Shown: positions 37,097 to 49,930 of the stretch, in pieces
How the letters are laid out: every line of letters begins with the position of its first letter
Position numbering within the stretch: position 1 is the stretch's first letter
Assembly: GCA_014925825.1 (NCBI GenBank)
Contig: JACGCK010000015.1
Coordinates: 1 to 64,000, forward strand
Source: Pholiota molesta
Taxonomy: Eukaryota; Basidiomycota; Agaricomycetes; Agaricales; Strophariaceae
DNA: 64,000 nt
Direction of reading: 5' to 3'
Notes under the pieces: model-generated
Database searches by the model: none
What the model was told of the DNA's origin: nothing
What the model saw: only the letters and a program-made list of their open reading frames with translations
Program-made: the position numbers and the translations under genes

Positions 37097-38441
37097 TCAG
37101 TGAATAAATTTAAGGATAGTCGAGTGTTTCATACGGAAAAGACGCAGTAACTTAGCAGACAACGGTTTTCTAGACTTGGGAAAGTCGAATTTCTGTCGAA
37201 CTTTGAGTGGTATTTGTGGGCGCCAAACACGGCGACACATATCAGCCTCGGTGAAGGACGATACGATAGTTTGGAAGAGTTGATGCGCTTCAGCCGCGGT
37301 TGGCCTTTTGTCAGGATCCGGACACGTCATGGCCTCGTACAGTGGCTTCAAAAACTCGAGGCCAGAATCATAATCCTAAACAATCGATAAAGCTGGTCGA
37401 TGCCAATGTAGTGCAGTATATGCTAATTGCGTACCTCGAACATAGGTTGGAATGCCGTCCCTAGTTGATACACGTCCAGCTTGAATGGGTTATATGGAAC
37501 CGTTTCAGACATTTCTGGTACATTGCGTGCTTGCCCGACTTTTCCGACACAGAGAGGGTTCGGATCGTCTGGAGAGTACTGGAGAGAGGTTTCGAAATCG
37601 ATGAAATAATACTTCAATGGTGCCACTGATCGTCGTTCAACCGATTTCACGGAACCCGTCCAATCTTCTTTTTTAGAGGACCTAAAGAAAAAGAAGTCGC
37701 CATTCGGTACCAGTTTTGCCGAATCAACCATCAGATTGAACGTGCACGCGTCTCTTCAAAAGGTCTTCGTCAGATGAGAATATAGAATGTAATGATCATG
37801 TTCAGGCAAACCTATGCGCTATACGATTCTCGTGCATAAATTCCAAACCCTATCGCGAACATGAGTGACATTGACATTCCATTTTCTTTTTGAGAAACAG
37901 AGATTGCTCACTTCGAGAAATTGTTTGGTGTATTCTACCACTTCGCTAACATATCGAAAAGGGTGTTTATAATCTTGAGCGAGAAGAAGAAGCGGCATGA
38001 CAATCCACACCACGTCTTCTCTGTCGGGGACCAATATCTTCGCAAGAAGTGGGACGGTGTGATTTCGTGGATCGGCCAATAATTTTGGAGAGTTCAGGTA
38101 CTCCAAGATGGGCACATCCCGGCCGGTCCTGACCAGCTTTAATACCACTTTTATGCCATCAGAAATTCGGATAGCATCCAATACGCCACCTGGCTGACGA
38201 TGAAGAATATGAGTTGGTACTGTTGATCGAGGTGCGGTGACATGCAATGACTCACCATCATACATGCAGAATCGGGACAAGACAAGGGATCTCGTTTCTT
38301 CTTGCTCGTCTCCCAGGAAGGCACCCAGTTTGGAGAATATCGGTCCCGCAGTTTATATCCACGTTGCAACAAGTACGGCTGGTGAGCAATCCAAAACTTT
38401 TCCCAGGGCCTGATTGCCCATTTTGAACTTGAGTTCTCCAT
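37097..38441 (-). CDS. Protein-kinase-like protein, copy 3
   Basis: An intact-looking paralogue of copy 2. It starts MENSSSKWAIRPWEKFW at 38441, with KVVLKLVRTGRDVPILEYLN, MPLLLLAQDYKHPF, the IDFETS variant of DFG, and a C-terminus with RPTAAEAHQLF ending ILKFIH. The intron positions are the same as in copy 2. Differences from copy 2 are scattered substitutions (for example KLLADPRNH for DLLADPRNH), so the duplication is not brand new. A fragment of kinase first exon lies just past its 3' end (36913-36960) at the duplication junction. Its activity is as uncertain as that of copy 2. Confidence 0.85.
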
Positions 38442-39573
38442 GATTATGCCGTGTCGATGTTAGTCATGAGGGCAAGGAAGTTGAGGAGTTGAACTGTGAA
38501 TATTGAGAACTCGTTGATCATGAAGCTGGTCAAAGTTGCCGTTCCAACGGAAGCGGAGATCGAAAGTTGTAAGGTCGCACGCTCGGTTCTGTTTGGGCTC
38601 TGTTGGACGACATTCTCTCACTAATAAATATCTCTCTCCTTACGACTGTCCTGCTCAAGTCCTGCTAAACTCAGCTTTAGGGAGATCTAAATCTCTACAT
38701 TTTATTCTTGGACAAATACTCATGGCCATTACTGTTTCTACTTGCGTGTTCTGGAGTCTGCAGAGTCTACGATGGCAATCTACGTGCTTCGGAAATCTAA
38801 GTAACTGTCAAATTGGCCACGCTATGTTGGACTTTGTTCTGGCTCTCATATCGACGACTACTCCTCATAACAACACTTTACTGTGCATGCCCCTTGCCAG
38901 TCGATCTCTATATATAGGCGACTCTCAGTTATCTACCCTTCTCTGCTCTTTCTTTGCATCTGTACTTGATCTGTACGCAGCCTGCGTGCTTTGACGTACT
39001 CGTCACACCGTGGTGCCCAATGTGGAACGTATGGCTAGCACTGTAAAAGTGAGGGCCGCAACACGCTCGTCTCTCGATTTCTACCATTCGTTCGCGATCA
39101 TATGCTCACGAAGAAAATGGCTGAAATGTTGCTCATCCTGAATTTGATCCTAACCATTCCCTAGCATTGTCCCAACGAGCCTCGGTCGAGAGTTATATTT
39201 GTGCGTGCATACATTATGATTCTAGTTTTGTCGCTCTTCCCAATTTGCAACCTTTTTGCTACAAGCCTACAACGTCTCGACTTTCTGATGGTTTGAGAGT
39301 CTGCTGAACTTCTGTTATCTCAGTGTGGCATTGCGCTTATTCTGGTAACAACGAATTTGTCAGGAGTACTAGGTATCATTCAAAAACAGGTACACCTGAA
39401 ACTTCCCGGTTCAATAGGCTTGCGTAACGTCACATCCGAATTATATGTAGCCGTAGGTTTATAAGTAACACAAAATCAAGATGACATCTGGCATGCCATG
39501 GACTGTTCTTTACTATGGAAACACTTCAAGCATCGAATATTTGACTCGAAAAGGAATGATCGGTGATCTCTCA
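38442..39573. other. Interval between kinase copy 3 and unknown gene copy 2
   Basis: The first 120 or so bases match the upstream region of kinase copy 2. The remainder has no supported gene; a plus-strand frame at 38536-38994 covers this upstream region and is not conserved in unit A. Confidence 0.45.
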
Positions 39574-40608
39574 TCACAGCGGATACTGCTCATTCTCTTC
39601 TGAAACAACGGCCGACTTTTCTGACATGTCATCTGCGATGTTCAAAAAGTTCTGCGGCTGTCCAAATGAATTTATGTATCGATGTCCGATGCTTCAGTAG
39701 AATGGCTAAATGAGCTAGGATTTCTGCGACAGCATAAAAACATGCTCGTACCGTCCCCGCTCAATAGTTGGATTCCTGGCTGAAGGTGTGTAACTTGAAG
39801 AGCTATGAAAACCAATGAATGATTTCAAAAGGATGAAATATCATGACAGTAGATATATACCTTGCAATTGGTTGTGCACCATACATGCCATGGGAGCCGA
39901 CCGTGCCACTTAACATTGAACCATGGAACCTATTATGGAGCCCATGTCAGAGGTAGAATATGCATATATTCAAGAAATTTATGAATACCTTGGTGGGGCA
40001 GGAAGAGCGGCCGGTACTGGTTGCGGGCTTGGTTCGCGCATGAATGACGATTCTGTTATACTAACCTCTGATAGCGATGGAGCCGAATCTCTCCTCGAAT
40101 TACCATAATCGAACACAGGGGATGGCGTGTATCGTTCTTTTATCTTACGCCCACCATTGTAGGCGGCTGCAGCAGCCAACTGTTGTGATCGGGTCTAAAT
40201 TTTTAGGGAAGAGGTCAGTGTCATTGGTGTCAGTTATTTGCACGCGAAGGCGATTACGCACTCGGTAAATCTTGTGGTCTCTTTGAATTTCTTCTTTGAG
40301 CTCCACGACATCAGTGGTACTCGGGTTTCTTGGAAAGGTAGAATAATAGCGTAGAAATTGCAGATCTTTCTCCATTGTAGAAATATTTCCGTTGTACCTA
40401 GTGTATGGTGTAAGTAGTAGTAGCAATGCCACAAAACAAAATAGGAAGCTTACGGGTCTAACTTTGCGACGCCAAAAGTGCGCGCGTCCTTGATTGCGTC
40501 CTTTGAGACCTCGTCCAGCTTGTTGGAAAGGTCTGCCTTGAGTAGTCCCACCTGTTCTATCTTCTTGGACCGCTTGTATTTGACTTCAGGGTGAATTGGT
40601 TCCGCCAT
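39574..40608 (-). CDS. Unknown small protein, copy 2 of a duplicated pair
   Basis: A paralogue of 35264-36346. It starts MAEPIHPEVKYKRSKKIEQ at 40608; the ATG was chosen by alignment to copy 1. It has DLSNKLDEVSKDAIKDARTF, then YNGNISTMEKDLQFLRYYST and VVELKEEIQRDHKIYR, then an exon with RKIKERYTPSPVFDYG and PSPQPVPAALPAPP. A 3' exon has HRYINSFGQPQNFLNIADD and ends QYPL with TGA at 39574-39576. It lacks the Ala/Glu-rich block (MAKQAELEEE...) of copy 1. No domain recognised. Conservation of frame and splice sites between the copies argues that both are or recently were expressed proteins. Confidence 0.7.
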
Positions 40609-41256
40609 TGGGGGAATGAGTCCTGATGTGTTGACGGGACAGAAGTTGCTAGGTTGGCGCAATGGGAGGTCCTCCTTCGAAGTCCAGCCTATTTAAGCAC
40701 CCTTCCTCTCAGAACAGGGACCGCAAATGAACTCAGAAGAACACCCTAGAACGGTGCAGAAGATGACCAGAAAAGTCAACCTTAAACTTGGGCATGCTTT
40801 TTTACTGAGCCCTGCATATTCAAATCAGCGGTATTACATATGCGCTTGAAACCAAATTTTCCTTGATTTTTCGGGTCGGAACACATGGATGTGCTGCTTT
40901 GGGATATTATCTGACCTGAGATCGATACCTTTCCTATTGTTGGCTTTGATAGTCCTTGTTTTCTGGAAAAAAACACCGAGCATCGGACCGGCTTTGAAGA
41001 GAATACCAAAAAAGGAAGTTTGTGGGCGTGGTACATCATGCATCAACGTCATCACACGACAATCACACGAAGCAAACACGAAGCAAGCATTTTAAGTAAG
41101 TATCTGACTCGGACAAGACTTTTTGGGCGATTGAGAAATATTCCTTCTCACCGTGTGATAAGCATAGTCTAAAAGTAGGGCTGAAAACTCCCAACCGGCG
41201 ATCGTCGACTGGCATGAAGTTGTTGCACTACCGTACTAGAACAATGTGGAGATGCT

Positions 41257-42039
41257 CTGCGGCGTCTGCTCATTGTTTCGCGATAGGTGCCACTCAGTGA
41301 CAATCAATCTCGAAGGTACAAAATCGGTTCCCAAAGCTCGAACAAAAGCGATTGTTAGCCGTCCTCTCAATGCCGCCTCCGAGGTTCAGTAAAACACATA
41401 TGACTCCTATCAGGGGTTTTGTTCCCCCCGGCAACAAAGATAGCGAATTCTGTGCAAGCTTGAAAAAAAGGCCGAGAATAAGTAAAGACACAGCTGAACA
41501 AGGAGTCATGAAATTTCCCAGGCCAATTTTTTTTTCACTCCAAAACTCATGCTTATATGCATTGTAACTTGAAGTACATGCATGAATGCACTGTCTTGAG
41601 CTTTAAATGACTCGGGCAAATCTGTCGTCGGTTCCGACTATGTCGGGAAGACTTTGAGCAAAATTCAGAGCTGATTCAGAGACTTCAACAAAGTACTTGT
41701 ATATATTTCTCACAGTAAAACCTCGCATATACTTAGTTTTAACTTCATATCGTCCAGGTTCAATTCGTCAGTTGAGTAGCTTTGCGGGCCTCATCTAAGA
41801 TATGGCAACAGAACAACGATTATACAAGAATCAGTCTGGTCAATGTGCTTATCGCCGACGCACTATCATGCCAGTGTGGAAAATGTTATTTGTCAGCAGA
41901 AGTAATTATACAATCGAAGCCCGCGCAATGCGCTTCGCTATTTCGAAACAGGCTTTCTTTCTGACTCCCATCTCGGTTTTCGGTACCCGAAGAGTGGTGT
42001 TCAAGCGTGTATCTGAGGCGTAACACCTCCAGCGACACC
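41257..42039. other. Intergenic, upstream of the ABC transporter
   Basis: No supported gene. The transporter promoter should lie here, and I see no clear TATA box. Confidence 0.45.
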
Positions 42040-45000
42040 ATGCCACAGTATCAGCTCCCCATTGCTGGTGTGCTCGCCGCCAGCACCTTGGCAAGTCTTG
42101 TCGTATTCTTCCTTACACGGACGCCCGAAGGAAAAGTTCAGCTGCCGATACGAGTTCAGGACGGAGACCTAGTACCTGCACACGATGCGTTTGACGTTAC
42201 GAAACCGGAAGATATTGTGGATGGCTACCCAATTGACGAGGACAAGTTTTGGACGCGGGTGTGTTGAAATGAAACGTCATTCAAAAAACCTTGCTCATAT
42301 CGACGACAGATGCGATGGAGGAAAGCTCTCATGGCCCTACTTCTAGCCTTTGCGTTGGCAATAAGTACCATTTCGCTTGGATGGTCTATTGCGATCAACG
42401 ACCGCGATGATACACTCATTTACGCCCTGCATATCGTGTTTGCTATGTACTCATTCCTCCTAGTCGCGCGTTCCATAAATCAAAACTCCACGGACTACCA
42501 CTCGGAATCTATCATTCATCTGACTGTACTGCTATCCATGGCTTCTGCGTTGCTTTTATCAACTGCCATTCTTCCCGAGACCCCGCCGCCTGTTGCCACT
42601 TCAATAGACGATGAGCCCTTCCTCAGGGATCTGTGGTATGCGCTCACAGTCATATATGTTCTTGTCACCGTCATTGCGTTTTCTACGCCACTCGGACCCC
42701 CACTTCATTATCCGCCTTCAGACATCTATTCGGAGAAGACAGTTCAAGCTATCACTAACACTGATCAGGACAACGTTTGTGGCATTATATGTATGTTTTT
42801 TTTGTTCGGCACCGACCAACGCAAATCTTACGGTGCTTGTAGATGCCTCACCCTGGGATACTCTGCTTTTCTCGTATACCACCAAAGTGGTATGGTTGGG
42901 AAATATCGCAACGAGTCTTGACATCGGCGACCTCCCGATCGTCCCAACTAACATGCGGGCAACCTACAACTACGCCAGAATGAAGCAAGCAATGCGTGAG
43001 GTCAAACTGCGCATTTTTTCCTGGACTCCAAAGCCAGGCAGTGGATGGCTTTTGGCTTACCGGCTGGTGCGTCTTAACTACTTTGCCTTCACGGCCGAGC
43101 TTCTGCTCGCATCCGTGTCTGCGGTGCTTTTCTATGCACCTCCTCTTTTTCTGCAAAAATTGGTCGCCTTTCTCGAAGTTGATCCCACCCGAGAGAATAA
43201 AGGATGGGGATGGGTCTACGTGATTGGCATATTTGTTTCCAACGCAATTTCCTTCTTGAGTGAGTGCTTTCGTATCCCCCTCATCTCATCATCCTCACGA
43301 ATTGTTAGTCACCGGACAACTGTGGTCACTGGCTACCACAACGATTCAAGTCCGCCTTAGGATTCAGTTGAACTCCATCTTGTACGCAAAGACGCTCGTG
43401 CGCAAGGATGTTGCCTCCAACGCACCGCCCCCTACTCCGAGCGCGACTCAGGAAGCAGGAGAGAACGCGGCACCTAGTGTTGACGTTGAAGAAAAAAAGA
43501 CCGACGAGGACGACTTTTCGAGCAAGGCGCAAATCATGACTTTGATGACGACAGATGTCGACAGAGTCAGCGATTTCGCTTGGCATGTATTTTCCCTAGT
43601 TGGTAAGTGCAGAAATTGCCATATGTATCTTTTTTCCTAATGGGTAACGACCCCCTGTAATAGACGCTCCTATTGAAATTGTCATTGGGACTATATTCTT
43701 GTATAGCTTGCTTGGTACGAATCTTAACTTTCCACCTACCATGTTTGCTGATCTTCATCTACAATAGGTGTCTCTTGCTTCTTCGGTCTCGCAGTTACCT
43801 GTTTATTCCTTCCTATGAATCATTACGCAGGAAAAGTTGTAGTTGGCAAGTCTTTTATTCTTGTTTCTAATATACGAATTCACTAATAGCTCAATCACAG
43901 GTGCCCAGGAGAATCTCATGAAGGCGCGTGATGAGAGGGTTTCTCTCATGAACGAAGTGGGTTGCGCTTTTCATATCATATCAGATGCGCCGATCTTAAC
44001 TGTTTTGGTAGATTCTTGGTGGAATCCGTATGATCAAGGTAACATCATTCCCCTTATCGACATCGAATTGCCTTGCTAAATTCTCATCTACAGTTCATGG
44101 GTTGGGAGCGTAGCTTCGAAAAGCGTGTCTTAGCTATTCGCACGAAAGAGCTGAAGTACCAGAAGCTCAACTATACAATCGAGGTAATGCTATTTTGATA
44201 TTAAGTATTCTTTCCATTCTAAATATTTCCATTTAGACCTTGTGGAACGCCATATGGTAAATATATTCACTTCTGAGGGGTGTTGTGTTATGAAAATTTA
44301 ACTGCTTGGCTTTCAGGAATGGATCCCCGATCCTGGTCACTCTTGTCTCGTTCTGGCACTTTGCGATCTATCGAGGTGAAGCTTTGACCCCGTCCATTGC
44401 ATTCACATCTATTCTTGGTATGCAAAACAACTACGCGTTTCAATAGGTGTGAGCACTAAAACTGCCATTCCTAGTATTCTCCGAGATGAAGTTCGCTCTC
44501 AGCGCCTTGCCAGAGACGTTCATCAATATGCTTCAGGTGCCGTTGACGCCTCTTTGATTATGCAGCAAGTTCATCAAAATTTTCTAGAGCTTCGTATCAT
44601 TGCGCCGCATTGAAAAATACTTGAATAGTGCCGAGGTTAATTCTGTTCCGCCTCTCGAAGAACAGTCTAAGACAGTCGCCTTCCAATCTTGCACCGCTAC
44701 ATGGCCACAAGACAGATCCATCATCAGCCGTGCTCCGTCAGCTGCCCCTACTCCAAAGCAGAAGTTCCTCCTCGTTGACCTCTCTCTTCACTTTCCCCAT
44801 GGCGAATTATCCCTTATCTGTGGCAAATTGGGCTCCGGGAAGACCTTATTGCTTCTGAGTGCGCGCATTCCTTTTTTCGTCGTAAACGGAAACTGATTTT
44901 TGTCTTTCAGCTCTGTTGGGCGAATCGGATATCCTTACTGGTCAGGTGCTTTGTCCCCGATCGCCCCCAGACTCTTTGGCCTCGTTTGCGACTGTCAAGG

Positions 45001-48000
45001 TATCACAAAAGGACTGGATCATCGATGGTGTTTGCGCGTATGTCCCCCAGGTATGCCATGGAGATATTCAGAATACTTGCGATTGCGTTTGCTGACAACA
45101 TAACCAGGCGGCATGGCTTCGAAATGCGTCTATAAAAGGTATTCATAATAGCGCGGAGACCTATCGTTGCTGCATCCAAATCCTGACGTGTCGTCCAGAT
45201 AACATTCTTTTCAACCTTCCTTACGATGAAGACCGTTATCTCAAAACTCTTGAGGTAACTACATCCTACGTCATATATTTCGTCATTGCAACCGTTGAAT
45301 GATCGTTTAACTAGGTTTGTGCTTTGATAAGCGACCTTGACATTCTCGAGGATGGGGATGAATCGGAAATTGGGGAACGTGGGGTGAGTGAGCTGATACA
45401 ATCTACCTACCCTTTCGATTCTTAGACGGTCTACAGGTAAACCTTTCCGGTGGTCAAAAAGCCCGAGGTAGGTCATTAAGTATTTTTTCACCTCGCTGCC
45501 TTTACTGATGTTTCCAAGTATCTCTTGCTCGTGCGGTATATTCTCGAGCATCCATTCTTCTTCTAGATGATGTCTTATCTGCCGGTACGTGTTTACTTGT
45601 TGGAATTACCCTCCACCGCCACCTTATTTAATTTTGGCTACAGTTGATGCCCATACTGCTCATCACCTTTATCACGAATGCCTCCGTGGCGACTTGATGA
45701 AAGGGCGCACTGTCATCCTCGTTTCGCATCACGTGCAGCTATGCGCTGCCGACGCTGCATACGTTGTCGCCCTTGACAACGGGCGTGTCCAGTTCGAAGG
45801 CTCCAAGGAAGATTTTTATAATTCTGGTGCAGCCGCGACGCTGGTACAGACGGGCCAGGCAGCGGAGGAAAAGACCGACAAGGAGGAGAAGGAGGCGTTA
45901 GAGGCTGCTGAGGAAAAAATCCTCTCCCCATCTGCAGTACCGGAATCGGAGACGAGCTCGACGGTAGCATCCAAGCCTGCATCCGTGAAATTGGAAAAGA
46001 AGCCTGCTCGAAAACTTGTGGAAGAGGAAAAGCGTGCGGTAGGGCGCATCAGTCGTGATATCTGGGAGACCTACATTTGGGCCTGTGGGAGTGGTTGGTA
46101 TTGGGCTGTGTTCATCTTTGTTCTGGTTGTGGCATCTGCTAGCCCAGTGCTTGAGAATGGTTGGCTCAGGTGCGGAGAACTCAATTCGATTCACACTGGT
46201 TGCTACGTTCTCACTATATTCTCCTGATTATAGGTATTGGTCAAATTCTGCGTTGAATGGAGGTGGTCGAACTCCTGGGTTCTATATATCGCTATATGCT
46301 GTCATCACGACTATTGGCCTCATCATCCAAACCATCCGCTGGTTCATCCTCTACCGTGGCTCTATTCATGCTTCAGACGTCCTCTACAAACGACTTTTGG
46401 AGTCCATCTTGTTCGCGGATATCCGATTCCATGATACAGTTTCGCGAGGTCGTGTCCTCAACCGATTCGGGAAGGACTTCGAAGGTATGTTATGTGCACA
46501 TCGCGCACAACTTTGAACTCACAATGTTTGTGTAGGTATCGACAGCAGTCTTGCGGACAACTTTGGTAGAAGCATCATCTATGCACTTTCTGCAGCTACC
46601 ACAATTGTTACTGTGAGTGTTGTTGGTGGTCCAATTTTCATTTTTGCAGCTATCATTTTGGGCACTATCTACTGGAACGGTGAGTGAACTTGCCCATATT
46701 TGAGGTCTGTCTAGTTCATACTGACATCTCGGTGTTCTAGTTGCTAAAGTATACACCGATCACTCGCCGTACGTTGTACCATTCTGACGATATTTAACAG
46801 ATCTACGGCCAAACGTCTCGCGATATGAGACGGCTAGGTAAACATACTATGCTAAAGGTAGTAGTCGTCGCTGACACTCATTCGACGCAGACTCCGTAAC
46901 ACGTTCTCCCTTGTACTCGATCTATGGCGAGACGATATCAGGAGTGACAATCCTTCGTGCATTCGGCGCTTCCTCTAAATTTCTCAGAGATATGCTTCGC
47001 TGCGTCGATACTGTACGTACACCGTCAATCTTGCTCTGACTGTTATCTCATTTTTTCTCAGAACGCAAACCCGTACTACTGGATGTGGGGAGGTAAGCGG
47101 CTTTCAGCACTTGCATGGATACCTTATCTATCATTAATATTTCATAGTGAATCGTTGGCTCTCTGTCCGCTTCAACCTACTCTCTGCTGGTATCGTGGGC
47201 GCTACTGGGCTTGTCTGCCTCATTACGCCTAGCATCAGCGCTTCCATGGCTGGGTTTGCTTTGGCGTTTGCTTCGACCATCACAGGAGACCTTCTCTTCA
47301 TGGTGAGTCTAGCCATCTCTTGGCAATCTTCAATGTTAAAGTTGATGGCCGATTCAGGTCCGACGCTTTGTTGGTTTAGAGCAATCGATGGTACGGCAAC
47401 CTGTATATCTGTGTACTCAACCCTTTATTTACCAAAAAAAAAACTTTCAGGTGGCCTTGGAACGAGTCAAAGAGTATACTGACCTCAAAAGAGAACCTCC
47501 CGAATATATTGAGCCAAGACCACCAGCAAACTGGCCCTCCGAAGGAGCCATAAAGTGTGAAGACCTTGTCATTCGTTATGCTGTAAGCCTCTTACTTTGA
47601 GTTGTGACCTTCCTCAGATATTGATGTCTCCATAGCCTGAATTGCCTGATGTACTTCATCATCTCAACTTCGAGATCAAACCAGGAGAAAAAGTAGATTT
47701 TGCTCAATCATCTCAGTTGTATAGTATTGAATTTGTCATCTTCAAAGGTTGGAATCCTAGGGAGGACAGGCTCCGGCAAAAGCACCCTTGCGTTATCATT
47801 CTTCAGATTCGTGGAAGCTACTCAAGGGCGCATACTGGTCGACGGCATCGATACTTCAAAAATCGGATTAACGGATCTCAGAAGTCGGTTAACTATCATC
47901 CCACAGGACCCCACAATTCTCAGTGGAACTCTACGCTCAACTTTGGATGTGTTTGACGAATATCAAGATGCCGAAATTGTGCGTTCTTCGTTGTTCATCC

Positions 48001-48836
48001 TCATCTACAACCTAATTTAAACACAACTTCAGTATGAAGCTCTTCGTCGGGTACATTTGATCCCTTCAGAGGATACCCCTGTAGAGGCCGCCGACACAGT
48101 GAACGCTAATGTCTTCCGTGATCTTGATTCGAAAGTGTCTGAGGGCGGAGACAATTTTTCAACAGGGTAAGCTTCATGCCGCAGTATTCTCACATATATG
48201 TTAATGTACGCTATTCAGCGAAAAACAATTGCTTTGTATGGCTCGCGCGATTTTGAAGCGCTCCAAAGTTCTAGTCATGGATGAAGTACGTAACGTCATA
48301 AATTTACCATACTTATTCTGAATACCATATTTACATTGAATTAGGCTACTGCTAGGTACGCTTCTTCGTTTACGTTCATAGAAGCAATATTTCTCAGTTA
48401 ACTTTTAGTGTGGACTACGCGACCGATGAATTGATCGGCAAAACAATTCGACAGTGCGTTGCCTGTGTCTCCCATATTCTATTAACTCACCTATGCGTCT
48501 AGAAAATTTGCTGAAAGCACAATACTAACGATTGCCCATCGCTTGCGTACTGTCATTGATTACGATAGGGTGCGCAACTTCGTTGGGTCGTATCACTTTA
48601 TTCACGCATTCTCAATAACTTGCGACACTCCCATAGGTTATGCTCCTTGAACAAGGCAGAATTATAGAATTTGATCGGTGAGCAAATTTCGTGTCGGTTG
48701 AATCATGATGTTGCTAACTTTCATTGATATCAGGCCCGCCACCCTATTGAGCAACACATCATCCAAATTTTATGCGTTGTGTAAGGCAACTGGAAAGGAA
48801 GAGTTTGCAGTGCTCAAGAAGATGGCAGGCGTATAA
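42040..48836 (+). CDS. MRP/ABCC-type full ABC transporter
   Basis: A multispanning ATP-driven exporter of the ABCC family, probably in plasma or vacuolar membrane, moving organic anions, conjugates or drugs. More than 20 short introns are read through. The ATG at 42040 ([16 protein letters not shown]) opens a hydrophobic N-terminal region. TMD1 is followed by NBD1 with CGKLGSGKT (Walker A), [15 protein letters not shown] (signature) and [11 protein letters not shown] (Walker B with Asp at the catalytic-Glu position, usual for ABCC NBD1). A charged linker ([18 protein letters not shown]) leads to TMD2 ([24 protein letters not shown]). NBD2 has [27 protein letters not shown] (variant signature), VLVMDEATASVD and IAHRL. 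Stop TAA at 48834-48836. Length is about 1,400 residues, normal for the family, and I see no lesion. The substrate cannot be told from sequence. Confidence 0.9.
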
Positions 48837-49930
48837 TGTCAATACCTCCAGGGAATATGAATCCTTATATTTTGCCATTTGCATAAATGCAATCGCTTGC
48901 CCATGGCCCCATACCAACATAGATAGTGGTGTTTCTGACATCTGAATTCCTTATTCGCGAAATGATCATTTTCGCACGTTATCGAAGCTCATACATAATT
49001 CACCGTGCCAACCATGGGAAGCAGATAAACAATTCACTTGCAACTTACCAAGTGTGATGAATATGGTCCATAGACCAAGCTTCTGGGATCAGCACCTCTG
49101 AAATTCAACGAACGACTTCAGGGTAGCTAAACCCCTTCCATTCAGTCTGGTACATTAGTTCCTTCGGAAGTTCTTGTTGAACTTTTATTGACTACACATC
49201 TTTACCTCGGCCTCTGAGTATGAGGCTACTCATCCAATTTCAAGGCACAGATCTTCGTTGACAACCTTGCCTTACGTCGTTCTATGGCAGGAGGGTGGTT
49301 GTGGTTGCAGCCTAGCCAGGATGGATACACAGCAAGTTCCTCCGAGCTGAGGGAATCCAATATAATGGGTCACCGGTTCGACCGAGAGGCACTTATTGTC
49401 TGAACCAGAACTATGGGTTTCTTGAGCGCCAGTATAAATTCCATCTCATTCTGGCGATCCCCCTCCCACAATCTAGAGAGAGTTTATATGCAAGTACCCT
49501 TTTGGCCTGTTCACGTTCTGACACAATTCTGACTTCCGTTTTGCAGGCCATAGACCTTTACAGTATTTTGCAGTCATCGGCGATGGGAGCTCCTCGACGA
49601 AGTTTGCATGATGGTGAGCACATTCACAGCTAATGGTGACACATATTAATCATCAAGGGGACTATAAGATATTAACTCATACCCAGAGAGTCCTTTCAGA
49701 GAATCGACGTCTCCCACCTCATTGAACCTCCCTTTATCTCGCCAATTCGAAGAGAAAGACCCATGCGCAGAGTCAAGAGACGGACAGAAGAACACAGTCG
49801 GAATAGCCTCCCAGGTTCTGTCGACCTGAATCTTTGACTACAAACCAATTCGATAACAATAAGAACTCCTCTTCAATGCAAACACAGAAAAATGGGACGA
49901 TGAATGGTCAACCTAATGCCAATCAGAATC
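48837..49930. other. Intergenic stretch after the ABC transporter
   Basis: No gene supported up to about 49900. The 5' exon or exons of the downstream surface protein may lie at its right end, unresolved. Confidence 0.4.

Larger units (their letters stand above)
36913..41256. repeat. Tandem segmental duplication, unit B
   Basis: It begins at 36913 with the kinase first-exon fragment and ends with ACAATGTGGAGATGCT at 41241-41256, the same end as unit A. It contains a kinase-like gene (37097-38441) and an unknown small gene (39574-40608) in the same order and orientation as unit A, plus about 600 bp of matching sequence upstream of the small gene. Confidence 0.8.
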
